A DNA stretch of 64,000 bases, taken from positions 1,426,001 to 1,490,000 of the forward strand of contig CAWJLE010000003.1 in assembly GCA_963843645.1 (NCBI GenBank), read 5' to 3'. The notes below the pieces were generated by a model. The model ran no database searches and was not told the DNA's origin. It saw only the letters and a list, made by a program, of their open reading frames with translations. Source of the stretch: CAWJLE01 sp963843645. Its GTDB lineage: Bacteria; Chloroflexota; Anaerolineae; DAOTYC01. Both the position numbers and the translations under genes were made by a program. Below are positions 19,423 through 27,582 of the stretch, piece by piece (position 1 is the first letter of the stretch; each line of letters opens with the position of its first letter).

Positions 19423-19525
19423 CGCACCGACGGCTTACAAACGCCGGACGCCTTCTGCGGGACGGTGACGCCCGCAATGTGCCCCGAATGTGCCTTTAGT
19501 TGGATGCCATTACTCCCTCCCAACT

Positions 19526-19533
19526 GCTATAGT
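19526..19533 (+). promoter_or_regulatory. Possible -10 (GC-TATAGT) before the hydrolase
   Basis: TATAGT at 19528-19533, preceded by TGC, lies 33 bases before the ATG, and GAGGAGGG precedes the start codon. A LuxR-activated promoter often lacks a good -35 box, as here. Confidence 0.35.
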
Positions 19534-19565
19534 AATCACAGGACAGAAAAACGAGGAGGGACACA

Positions 19566-20919
19566 ATGAACGGCAACGGAATGACGCGGCGTGAACTGCT
19601 GAAGAAATTCGGATTTTTCGCCGGCGCGGCGGTGGTCGGAGTAGGGCTGCCACGCGGGTTGATGGCGCAGGAGGCGGAGCCGACGGAACAGGAAACGAAG
19701 AAGCGAGGTCCCTGGTACGAACTGAACCTGATCGGGGATTCGGTCATGGACGAGCAGCTCCTATTCTGCCTTAGCGCGACATATAGCGGTATGTCCGACA
19801 TCGGTGAGTGCCTGGACACGGCAAGCCGCATCACGCCGGACGACCTCGAGGTTTGGCCGAGCGAGTGGCTAAAGACGGCGAAGCGGGTGCAGGGTATGGC
19901 GGACAAGAGCCTGGACAAGGGCCACAGCATCAGCGCCGGGCAAGCTTACCTGCGGGCGTCAAACTACTATCGCGCGGCCCTGATGCACGATGCCAACCCG
20001 ACCGCACCCGAGATGCTGGTAGATAGCCCGGGCGAGCATGGAGTGCTTCCGCCAGGCCGTCGCGTTGACGTCACTGCCGGCGGAGTACGTGCAGATCCCG
20101 TACGAGGGGACGAAGCTGCCCGGCTGGTTTTGGCGCTCCCCGGTCGCGAAGGAGAACGCGCCCGTGCTGATCGTGCACCAGGGACGCGATGCGTGGGCGG
20201 AAGACAACAAGTTCATTGCGGATGCGGCGGTGAAGCGAGGGTACCACTGTCTGGGGGTCCATTGCCCCGGCCAAGGGATGGCGTTACGTGAACTCGGGTT
20301 GCCGTTCCGCTACGACTGGGAGAAAGTCATCACGCCGATCGTCGACTTCGCCGTGCAAATGCCCGGTGTCGATCGAGACCGCATCATGTTGATGGGGCTG
20401 AGCATGGGCGGCGCGCTAGCGCCGCGCGCCGCGGCTTTCGAAAAGCGCATTCGGATCTGCATCGCCGATCCGGGCGTGCTCAACTGGGGCAAGTCGGTCA
20501 GCGACTACCTCGCCAACGCGTCGCCCGACCTGGCCATGGCGCTGGACAAAGTAGAGACGGATCCGGAGACGTTCAACAGGCTCATGGCTGAGTTCGCGAA
20601 GCAGTCGCCCCAGATGCAGTGGGCCATTACCGATGAGATGTGGAAGCACGGCGTGAAAACGCCCGCTGACCTGATCATCGACCTGAAGAAGTACAATAAC
20701 GAGGCGATCGTGGACAAGATCACCTGCCAGGTACTGGTCATGGACAGCGAGTCAGAGGCATGGAGCACTGGGCAGGCAAAGCCGTTGTACGACGCGCTGA
20801 AATGCCCCAAGGACTACATGCTCTTCACGGCCGAAGACACCGGTCTGGTCCACACCCAAACGGGCGCCCACGCCGTTGCCACGCAGCGCCTGTTCGACTG
20901 GCTGGACGAGCACATTTGA
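19566..20919 (+). CDS. Tat-exported alpha/beta hydrolase, frameshifted
   Basis: An alpha/beta hydrolase of the FrsA/DUF1100 and dihydroxypseudooxynicotine-hydrolase-like group. The twin-arginine signal is MTRRELLKKFGFFAGAAVVG, so the enzyme should act outside the cytoplasm. The nucleophile elbow is GLSMGGALA and the C-terminal His lies in GLVHTQTGAHAVATQR. An acidic member is likely in VMDSESEAWS. The helical cap lies before LPGWFWRSP. The frame changes once, at about 20025-20031 in a CCCGGG run, joining EMLVDS to RASMECFRQAVAL. The rest is intact. It lies downstream of the LuxR-type regulator, which may control it. Confidence 0.85.
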
Positions 20920-20933
20920 TCCTCGCGCTCCGG

Positions 20934-20970
20934 AAGGATCCGAGCGAGCCCGGGCTCGCTCGGACCCTTC
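20934..20970 (+). terminator. Strong hairpin after the hydrolase gene
   Basis: A perfect 12-bp palindrome CCGAGCGAGCCC/GGGCTCGCTCGG (20940-20963) is extended by AAGG/CCTT on the outside. It is followed by a weak T-rich stretch (CTTCTGTTC). It probably ends the hydrolase transcript. Confidence 0.6.
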
Positions 20971-21150
20971 TGTTCGGAATCGAGTCCTGTCTTCATCCGC
21001 AAGCCGCACACCACACATTCGTGCTGATGCTCGTCGCGACTCTGGAGCGTTCGCGCGTTCACGAAGCCACTGGATCTATCCCCAAGACGGGCCAGCCACA
21101 TTCTGGAGACGCACCCGACACGCCGAACCCACTGGGACACTCCAAAAGAC

Positions 21151-21178
21151 TTGCATGCCGGCACGGGAGTGGTATAAT
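21151..21178 (+). promoter_or_regulatory. Promoter of the ECF transporter operon
   Basis: TTGCAT (21151-21156), 16 bases, perfect TATAAT (21173-21178) with TGG before it. Transcription would start near 21185, giving a leader of about 210 bases. The upstream part, 20971-21150, holds nothing else I can recognise. Confidence 0.65.
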
Positions 21179-21184
21179 CTGCTC

Positions 21185-21395
21185 GCAATCGACCGCCAGG
21201 ACGGCGGCGGTGAGCGCCCTCTGTTCGAACGGGGGAGGAGCATACAGCCGCTTAGATCGATATCGACTGAGACGGCAAGGCTGAATCCACGCCCGATCAT
21301 CGCCCTCAACTCAACAATCGCCGTCGGCTCACGTGCTGAGCCGCGCGAGCTGTGGCTATGATGATGCGGCCTTGCTGAACAGCGAGGCTTTTTTG
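21185..21395 (+). promoter_or_regulatory. Structured 5' leader with terminator/ribosome-site hairpin, candidate riboswitch
   Basis: The leader ends in GCCTTGCT (21369-21376), loop GAAC and AGCGAGGC (21381-21388). This 8-bp stem is followed by six T (21389-21394), then G and the ATG of ecfA1. The right arm contains the only ribosome-site-like GAGG. The hairpin therefore has the form of an intrinsic terminator and also hides the ribosome site. Upstream is another perfect hairpin, CGGCTCA/TGAGCCG at about 21329-21347. A CAGCC/GGCTG enclosed segment lies further up. I could not match the leader to TPP, THF, FMN or cobalamin riboswitch consensus elements. Confidence 0.5.
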
Positions 21396-22247
21396 ATGCC
21401 CGATTTCATTCAATTGCACGATACCCACTTCACGTACCCGGTGCCCTCCGGAGAGCCGATTTCCGCGCTGCGCGGAATCGACCTGACAGTCAAACGCGGC
21501 GAATACTGGGTGGTCCTCGGCCGGAACGGCTCGGGCAAGTCCACCCTGGCCCGCTTGCTGAACGGGTTGCTCGTCCCGACTTCCGGTCGCGTGCTCGTCG
21601 AAGGACGGGACACCCGCGATCCGGCGGAGTCGCGCGAAATCCGCCGACGGGTCGGCCTCGTCTTCCAGGTTCCAGACAACCAGCTCATCGCCAACACGGT
21701 AGAGGAGGACGTCGCCTTCGGCCCGGAGAACCTGGGCGTGCCGCGCGAGGAGATCATCGAGCGGGTTCGTGCGGCGCTCACGACGGTCGGCATGTGGGAA
21801 CATCGCCAGCGCCCGCCCCACATGCTCTCGGCAGGTCAGAAGCAGCGCGTGGCCATCGCCGGCATCCTCGCCATGAAGCCCGAATGCCTGGTGCTGGACG
21901 AGGCGACGGCCATGCTCGACCCCGCCGGCCGTCGCGACGTGCTGGCCCTGGTCGCAGACCTGCACCGCGCGGGGAAAACGATCGTGGCCATCACTCACCA
22001 CATGACCGAAGCGCTGGACGCCGACCGCGTGGCGGTGCTGCACCAGGGCGAGCTGAAGCTGTCCGGCACCCCGCGCGATGTCTTCGCGCAGGCCGCGCTG
22101 CTGCACGACGTTGGGTTGAGTCTGCCGCCGATTCCGGCGCTGGCCCAGGAACTGCATCGCCGTTGCGCTGAATTTCCCGCCGGGCTGCTGACCCTCCGTG
22201 AGCTGGCGGAAGCCGTGCGGGAGCAGATAGGCGTGAGGGCGCCATGA
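21396..22247 (+). CDS. ecfA1: ECF transporter ATPase A1
   Basis: First ATPase of an energy-coupling-factor vitamin transporter, 283 residues. Walker A is GRNGSGKSTLARLL, the signature LSAGQKQRVAIAG and Walker B LVLDEATAMLD. The last is the EcfA1-type variant. ATG 21396 (MPDFIQL) is chosen because homologues begin at this strand and GAGG lies 8 bases upstream. An in-frame GTG at 21333 would place the leader hairpin inside the coding region. The gene overlaps ecfA2 by ATGA, which implies coupled translation. Confidence 0.92.
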   Translation: MPDFIQLHDTHFTYPVPSGEPISALRGIDLTVKRGEYWVVLGRNGSGKSTLARLLNGLLVPTSGRVLVEGRDTRDPAESREIRRRVGLVFQVPDNQLIANTVEEDVAFGPENLGVPREEIIERVRAALTTVGMWEHRQRPPHMLSAGQKQRVAIAGILAMKPECLVLDEATAMLDPAGRRDVLALVADLHRAGKTIVAITHHMTEALDADRVAVLHQGELKLSGTPRDVFAQAALLHDVGLSLPPIPALAQELHRRCAEFPAGLLTLRELAEAVREQIGVRAP

Positions 22248-23122
22248 GCTTCGTCGACGTGCGGGACCTGTCCTATCGTTACTTCCCGGGTACTCCCCTG
22301 GAGACCGTGGCGCTGGCCGACCTCTCACTGGAAGTCGCACGCGGTGAAGTGGTAGGCGTCATCGGCGCGACCGGTTCGGGCAAATCCACCCTGCTGCAGC
22401 ACTTGTGCGGGCTGCTGCGTCCGCAGTCCGGCCGTGTGAGCGTCGCCGGGTTGGAGCTGGCCGACCCGGACGCAGACCTGAGGGCCGTTCGCCGGCGCGT
22501 GGGGATGGTCTTTCAGTCGCCGGAAGACCAGTTGTTCGAGCGCTACGTTGGAGACGACGTCGCGTTTGGCCCGAAAAATCTGGGACTGCCGCGCGACCAG
22601 GTCCGGGAGCGGGTGCGCCGCGCGATGGAGGCCGTCGGGCTGGGCTTCGAAGCGTTCAAAGACCGGCTTACGCTGACGTTGAGTGGAGGAGAAAAGCGTA
22701 AGGCCGCCCTGGCCGGCATCCTGGCCCTGGAGCCGGAAGCGCTCCTGCTGGACGAACCGACGGCCGGCCTGGACCCGGTGAGCCGCGAGGAGCTGCTGGA
22801 TTTGCTGCGCCGGTGGCGCGTGGACACGGGCGCGACCGTGGTGATCAGCTCGCACAACATGGACGACATCGCGTGCCTGGCCAGTCGCGTCTACGTGCTG
22901 GACCACGGCCGCGTGGCGTTGAGCGGGTCCACGCGCGACGTCTTCTCGCGAAACGGCGAGCTGCGGCAGCTTGGGCTGGAACCGCCCGCTGCGGCGACCG
23001 TGGCGCAGGCGCTGGTCGCGCTCGGGCTCCCGATCGACCCGTCTATCCTCACGCTCGACGAGGCCGCCGACGCCATCGAACGAATCTGGAACCCGAGGAA
23101 GCCGGCCGATGAACGAGTTTGA
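22244..23122 (+). CDS. ecfA2: ECF transporter ATPase A2
   Basis: Second ATPase of the ECF module, 292 residues, pairing with EcfA1 to drive EcfT. Walker A is GATGSGKSTLLQHL, the signature LSGGEKRKAALAG and Walker B LLLDEPTAGLD, the EcfA2-type pattern. The Q-loop region reads VFQSPEDQLFE. Its start overlaps the ecfA1 stop by four bases, and its stop overlaps the start of ecfT by 14 bases. Confidence 0.92.
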   Translation: MSFVDVRDLSYRYFPGTPLETVALADLSLEVARGEVVGVIGATGSGKSTLLQHLCGLLRPQSGRVSVAGLELADPDADLRAVRRRVGMVFQSPEDQLFERYVGDDVAFGPKNLGLPRDQVRERVRRAMEAVGLGFEAFKDRLTLTLSGGEKRKAALAGILALEPEALLLDEPTAGLDPVSREELLDLLRRWRVDTGATVVISSHNMDDIACLASRVYVLDHGRVALSGSTRDVFSRNGELRQLGLEPPAAATVAQALVALGLPIDPSILTLDEAADAIERIWNPRKPADERV

Positions 23123-23948
23123 TTTCCTGGGGCACGCCACCATCGGCCAGTATCTCCCCACCGGGTCCGTTATTCACACCCTCGATCCGCGGGTGAAGTT
23201 GGGCGGCGCCCTGATTTTGTGCGCCGCCCTGGTCGCCGCGAGCAGCCTGCCCGGACTGCTGCTGGCGTGGATCGTGCTGTTGGGCGCCACGGCCCTGGCG
23301 CGAGTGTCCGTCGGCTACGCGGCGCGGAGCGTACGGGCGGTCTGGCCGTTCATGCTGATCGTGTTGGTCCTGCAGGTCCTGAGTTTCGCGCCTTCGCCCG
23401 GCGCAACCTGTCCTCCCCTGTGGCACTGGGGAATTCTGCACGTGAGCGCGTGCAGCTTGAACCTGGCGGCCGTCTCTTTGGTCCGATTCGTGGGCCTGAT
23501 CTTGCTGATCACGCTGCTGACCCTCAGCACGTCCATCACCGAGGTCACCCGGGGCGCTGAGCACCTGCTCCGTCCTTTCCGCCACCTGGGCTTGCCGGCC
23601 GACGAATTGGCCCTGATCCTGGCTCTGGCGCTGCGCTTCGTGCCACTGCTGGCCGAGGAGGCGGAACGCCTGATGAAAGCGCAGGCCGCTCGCGGCGCAG
23701 ATTTCGGCCAGGGCGGGCGCGGCGCGGTCGGCGGTTTCGTCCAGCGGGTGAGGCGCACGTTGCCGCTGCTCATCCCATTGTTCGTGGCCAGTCTGAATCG
23801 GGCCGAAGACCTCGCACTGGCGATGGAAGCCCGCTGCTATGGGGGCAGCCATGGCCGCACCCATCTGGTACAGCTCAAGGCCCACCCGGCCGACTACCTG
23901 GGGTTGGCTGTGATCCTGATATCGTCCGCGTTGATCGTCGCTCTATAG
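23109..23948 (+). CDS. ecfT: ECF transporter transmembrane coupling protein T
   Basis: The membrane subunit linking the ATPases to the substrate-binding S component, 279 residues. It begins DPRVKLGGALIL, typical for CbiQ/EcfT. It has several N-terminal helices and the two coupling-helix motifs, AQAARGADF and AMEARCYGG, the Ala-Arg-Gly type pair that contacts the ATPase grooves. The second has Cys in place of the usual Gly. It starts inside the end of ecfA2, and the S component follows 11 bases after it. Confidence 0.92.
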   Translation: MNEFDFLGHATIGQYLPTGSVIHTLDPRVKLGGALILCAALVAASSLPGLLLAWIVLLGATALARVSVGYAARSVRAVWPFMLIVLVLQVLSFAPSPGATCPPLWHWGILHVSACSLNLAAVSLVRFVGLILLITLLTLSTSITEVTRGAEHLLRPFRHLGLPADELALILALALRFVPLLAEEAERLMKAQAARGADFGQGGRGAVGGFVQRVRRTLPLLIPLFVASLNRAEDLALAMEARCYGGSHGRTHLVQLKAHPADYLGLAVILISSALIVAL

Positions 23949-23959
23949 GAGGTATCGCC

Positions 23960-24508
23960 GTGAGAATGACTACTCGCCAAATCGCCGTCGCCGGGCTGAT
24001 GAGCGCCATTTCGATCCTGCTCGGCGTGACCCGGCTGGGGTTCATCTCGTTCCTGGCCTTCAGCATCACCATCATGCACGTGCCGGTCATCCTGGGCGCA
24101 GTACTGGAAGGGCCGTGGGTGGGCGTCATTATCGGCTTTTTGTTCGGCGCCTTCAGCCTCTTGCAGGCGAACGTGGCGCCGGCCAGCCCGACGGACGTCA
24201 TCTTTCGGGACCCACTGGTCGCAATCCTGCCACGGCTCTTCATCGGACCCGTCGCCTGGGCGGCATATGAGGCGGTTAGGCGCATCGATGAGGTCGCTGC
24301 ACTGGGGGCCGCGGGCGCGGCAGGCGCTCTGACCAACACGGTTCTCGTGTTGGGAATGATCGTGGTCCGCCAGTATCTGCCGATCGCGGCACTGGCAGCG
24401 GCCATTCCGAACGCCGTGATGGAAATCGGCGCCGCAGTCTTGATCACGGTCGCGGTCGTCACCGCCTGGAAGCGTCTGGAATTCGGTCGCCGCGGCGCAG
24501 ACTTATAG
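23960..24508 (+). CDS. ECF transporter substrate-binding S component
   Basis: A 182-residue membrane protein with six helices. MHVPVILGAVLEGPWVGVII, then FGAFSLLQA and ILPRLFIGPVAWAAYEAVRR, is the pattern of the S component group that includes pantothenate-type PanT. It captures the vitamin and then docks on EcfT. GTG 23960 is chosen because GGAGG (23948-23952) lies seven bases before it. The vitamin is not certain. Having its own S component in the operon marks this as a dedicated group I transporter, although the module could also serve S components elsewhere. Confidence 0.85.
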   Translation: MRMTTRQIAVAGLMSAISILLGVTRLGFISFLAFSITIMHVPVILGAVLEGPWVGVIIGFLFGAFSLLQANVAPASPTDVIFRDPLVAILPRLFIGPVAWAAYEAVRRIDEVAALGAAGAAGALTNTVLVLGMIVVRQYLPIAALAAAIPNAVMEIGAAVLITVAVVTAWKRLEFGRRGADL

Positions 24509-24509
24509 C

Positions 24510-24701
24510 GATCAGCGGTCAGCGGTCAGCACTCAGCGATCAGCACTCAGTAACGACAGCCCTCGCCGGGGACACCCGGTTGCTCTTGGCGAGGGCTGTC
24601 GCTGCTAAGTGCTGATCGCTGACCGCTGAGTGCTGACCGCTGAGTGCTGACCGCTGAGTGCTGACCGCTGAGTGCTGACCGCTGATCGCTGACCGCTGAT
24701 C
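24510..24701. repeat. Inverted arrays of heptanucleotide repeats around a 14-bp terminator stem
   Basis: Six heptads of the form nnTCAGC (24510-24551) are followed by a perfect 14-bp stem, CGACAGCCCTCGCC (24554-24567) and GGCGAGGGCTGTCG (24588-24601), with a 20-base loop. Then come 13 tandem heptads GCTGAnn (24611-24701), where nn is CC, GT or TC. The right array is the reverse complement type of the left, so the whole can fold into one hairpin of about 60 bp. It lies between the convergent ECF and pentapeptide genes. The stem alone would work as a bidirectional terminator. Confidence 0.9.
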
Positions 24702-24704
24702 GCT

Positions 24705-27377
24705 CTAAGCGTGCGGAGAACCGTCGGGCATCGTGGCGCAGTGCAAGTCGGCGCCCACCAGAACCACACCTTCCAGGTTGGCCCGCTGGAAGTTCACTTC
24801 CTGCAAGTTGGCCGCCGATAGGTCAGCGCGCAGCAGAGCAGCCTTGGTGAGGTTTGCGCGCCAGAGATTGGCCTCGGCCAGCTTGGCCTCGGTCAGATTG
24901 GCGCCCTTCAGATTGACGTCCTGCAAGTTGGCGACGCCCAGGTTGGCCTTGCGCAGGTTGGCACCCTGGAGGTCGGCCTGAGCCAGGTTGGCCCAGCGCA
25001 GATTGGCCCCTCGCAGATTCGCGTTCTTCAGGTCGGCTCCCGGCAGATTGATGCCGGTCAGGTCGCAGCCGGAGAAATCCCGCCCTTTGCCGTCGCCGGT
25101 GGTGACGAGCGCCGCAATCCGCTGCCACTTTACGTCAAGCTCTGCGCCGCTCAAATCAGCGCCGCGGAGGTCCGCCAGGCGCAGGTTGGCGCCCTCGAGG
25201 TTCGCCTGCCGGAAGTCGGCGCGCCGCAGATCCGCCCCGTGGAAATTGACTTTCTCGAGGTTCGCCTCGATCAGGATCGCGTCGACGAGCACAGTCCCGC
25301 CCGGCTTGGGCAAACGCTGGCCGGTGCTCCCCAAAATGGCCAACGAGAGGTTTGCCTGCCGCAGATTGGCCCCCTGCAGGTTGGCCTCTTCCATGTTGGC
25401 CTGTCGAAGATCGGCCGCTCGCAGATTGGCCCGCATCAGGTCGCAGTGCCGCAAATCGGCTTCCTGCAGGATCACGCCGCGCAAGTTGGCGTGCTTCAAG
25501 CTGGAAGCGCTCAGATTCGCCCGTGTGAGGTTGGCCCCGCTCAGATTCGCGCCACTCAGGTCGCACCCGGAGAAATCGCCCTCTATCCCGTCGCGGCTGC
25601 TCAGCAGGTCGGCTATGCGCGCCCACTTCGGGTCGAGCTGTGCGTGAGCCAGGTTGGCGCCCTTCAAATCGGCGCCGGCCAGGTTGGCCCGCCACAGGTT
25701 CGCCTGCTCGAGGTTAGCCCCCTGCAGGTTCGAGACACGCATATTCGCTCCACGCAGGTTTGCCCGGCTGAGATCGACCGACGCCAGAGAGGCTCCCCGC
25801 AGGTTGACTCCCTCCAGTTCGGCTCCCTGGAGATTCGCCCCGTCGAACGTGGCCCGGCTCAGATTGGCGCCGGACAGACGCGCACCCGCCAGGTTGGCGC
25901 CGCGCAGATCCGCGCCGTAGAGGTTGCAGCCCTGAAGATTGATGCCGGCCATGTTGGCCCGAGAGAGAGTGCACCGAATGAGGCTCGCCCCGCCGAACCG
26001 GAATAGGCCAGCATCGGCGTTCCCCATGATGCAGCCCTCCAGGCACGCTTCGGTCAGGTCCGCGCCGTCCAGATTCGCTCCGGACAGGTCAGCCAGGCGC
26101 ATGTCCGCCAGACGCAGGTTGGCCCCCTGCAGGTCGGCGCTGCTCAGCCGCGCACTGACCAGTTTTCCGGCTAGCAGATTCACTTGCCGCAGGTTGGCGC
26201 CGCGCAGGTTCGCCCGGCTGAAGTCCCCCTCGCTCAGATTGGCCCGCTCGAAGTTGGCGCCCGACACGTGCGCGCCCTCGAAATCGCAGCCGATCATCTC
26301 GCGGCCTTGCCCGTCCCGGCTGACCAGGACGTCTGCGATGGCCGCCCATTTGTGGTCGAGCAGTGCGTCTGTGAGAGCCGCGCCCTGCAGATTGGCGCCG
26401 GACAGATCGGCTCCCTCCAGCTTCGCATTGCGCAGGTCCGCCTCGCGCAGATTCGCCCGTCGCAGGCTTACGCCGTTCAGGTTCGCCTCTGCGAGATTAC
26501 AGCCCACCAGGTTCGCGCCGCTGAGGTCGCAGCCGGTCAGGTCCAGGCCGGCCCCCTCCCGAGTCACCAGCAGGGCTTTGATCTTGTCCCACTTCTCGTC
26601 GAAACGGACGCCGGCCACGTCGGCGCCCCGCAAATCGGCGCCCCGCAGGCTCGTCTCGCGGCAGTCGCTGCCGCGCAAATTCGCACCGGACAGATCGGCT
26701 CCGGATAGGTTCGCTCCGCGCAAATTGACCTGTCGCAGGTCAGCGCCGCCGAGGCGTGCACGCCTGAGCACTGTGCCCTTGAGTTCCGCCCCCTGAAGCA
26801 CAGCGCCTACGAGGTCCGCCCCTTCCAGGTGAGCTCTGTCGAGATTGGCCCGTCGAAGATCGCATCCCGACAGCATCACGCCCTCCAGGTTGGCCCCGAT
26901 CAGAATGGCCTCCGCCAGCATTGCCTTGCCCAGCCCCGCGTGAGCTCCGTCGGTCGTGCTGAGCGTCGCCCCGCCGAGGTTCGCGCCGCGCAGGTTGGCG
27001 CCGCGCAGCTTCGCTCCGGCCAGGTCGGCAGCGCGAAGATTCGCTTCGCCCAGCTCAGCCAGGGTCAGGTTGGCGCCGCACAGGCGTGCCCCGTGCAAAT
27101 TGGCCTCGCACAGGTTTGCGCCTTCGAGGTTGGCGTCCTGCAGATTGGCTCCGTCCAGATCTAGCCCTCGCAGATAGACCCCGCGCAGGTCCAGGCCGGA
27201 GAGGTCTTCGCCCGCCAGGCTCTCGCCGATCCGCTGGCACGCGATCACGTCCGACCGCGACCGCCTGGCCTCAACCCGACCCAACTCTTTTCGGTTTGTG
27301 GAACACGGCGGTGCGGTGACTACTCCTGACTCGACCTTTGGCTGCAAACGAAGGAAGCCTGCTTCAAGTTTCTGCAT
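24705..27377 (-). CDS. Giant pentapeptide-repeat protein with four spaced KW modules
   Basis: An 890-residue protein almost wholly made of A(D/N)LxG-type pentapeptide repeats, which fold as a right-handed quadrilateral beta-helix. The first 50 residues are non-repetitive and lack a signal peptide. Four interruptions share one pattern: D-x-K-W-x-x-I-x-x-L(L/V), about ten residues including DG/EG, then GCD(L/F). They lie at about 261-284, 341-366, 582-607 and 748-773. Other breaks are near 143-160, 452-465 and 684-700. GGAGGT lies five bases before ATG 27377. Known pentapeptide proteins include gyrase-protecting DNA mimics such as Qnr and MfpA, but these are far shorter. No partner gene is adjacent. 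Confidence 0.9.
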   Translation of the reverse strand: MQKLEAGFLRLQPKVESGVVTAPPCSTNRKELGRVEARRSRSDVIACQRIGESLAGEDLSGLDLRGVYLRGLDLDGANLQDANLEGANLCEANLHGARLCGANLTLAELGEANLRAADLAGAKLRGANLRGANLGGATLSTTDGAHAGLGKAMLAEAILIGANLEGVMLSGCDLRRANLDRAHLEGADLVGAVLQGAELKGTVLRRARLGGADLRQVNLRGANLSGADLSGANLRGSDCRETSLRGADLRGADVAGVRFDEKWDKIKALLVTREGAGLDLTGCDLSGANLVGCNLAEANLNGVSLRRANLREADLRNAKLEGADLSGANLQGAALTDALLDHKWAAIADVLVSRDGQGREMIGCDFEGAHVSGANFERANLSEGDFSRANLRGANLRQVNLLAGKLVSARLSSADLQGANLRLADMRLADLSGANLDGADLTEACLEGCIMGNADAGLFRFGGASLIRCTLSRANMAGINLQGCNLYGADLRGANLAGARLSGANLSRATFDGANLQGAELEGVNLRGASLASVDLSRANLRGANMRVSNLQGANLEQANLWRANLAGADLKGANLAHAQLDPKWARIADLLSSRDGIEGDFSGCDLSGANLSGANLTRANLSASSLKHANLRGVILQEADLRHCDLMRANLRAADLRQANMEEANLQGANLRQANLSLAILGSTGQRLPKPGGTVLVDAILIEANLEKVNFHGADLRRADFRQANLEGANLRLADLRGADLSGAELDVKWQRIAALVTTGDGKGRDFSGCDLTGINLPGADLKNANLRGANLRWANLAQADLQGANLRKANLGVANLQDVNLKGANLTEAKLAEANLWRANLTKAALLRADLSAANLQEVNFQRANLEGVVLVGADLHCATMPDGSPHA

Positions 27378-27582
27378 GGTGACCTCCAGGAGTCGACTGC
27401 GATGCAGAGGTTTCTCCAGCGCGTCTATTACTTATATTTTACCATGCTTTGGAGAAACTTCAAATTTACCTTTGGCGGGAAGGACCCCAGACGTCGCAAA
27501 TCCTTGACACTGACCCGGCACAAGCTTACAATCCGACTTCGGAACATAACCCATGTCCACCATAGTTCAAAGGAATCCCCCG

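Noticed and set aside
21185..21368. Known TPP, THF, FMN or cobalamin riboswitch
   Set aside because: A CTGAGA is present, but the other conserved TPP parts are not. The conserved cores of the others were not found by eye. A covariance search is still needed.
24611..24701. CRISPR array
   Set aside because: The repeat unit is only seven bases with no spacers, and no cas genes are present.
24733..26796. Several long plus-strand frames across the pentapeptide gene
   Set aside because: They are produced by the repeat itself and by GC bias. They show the same period as the repeat and no family match.
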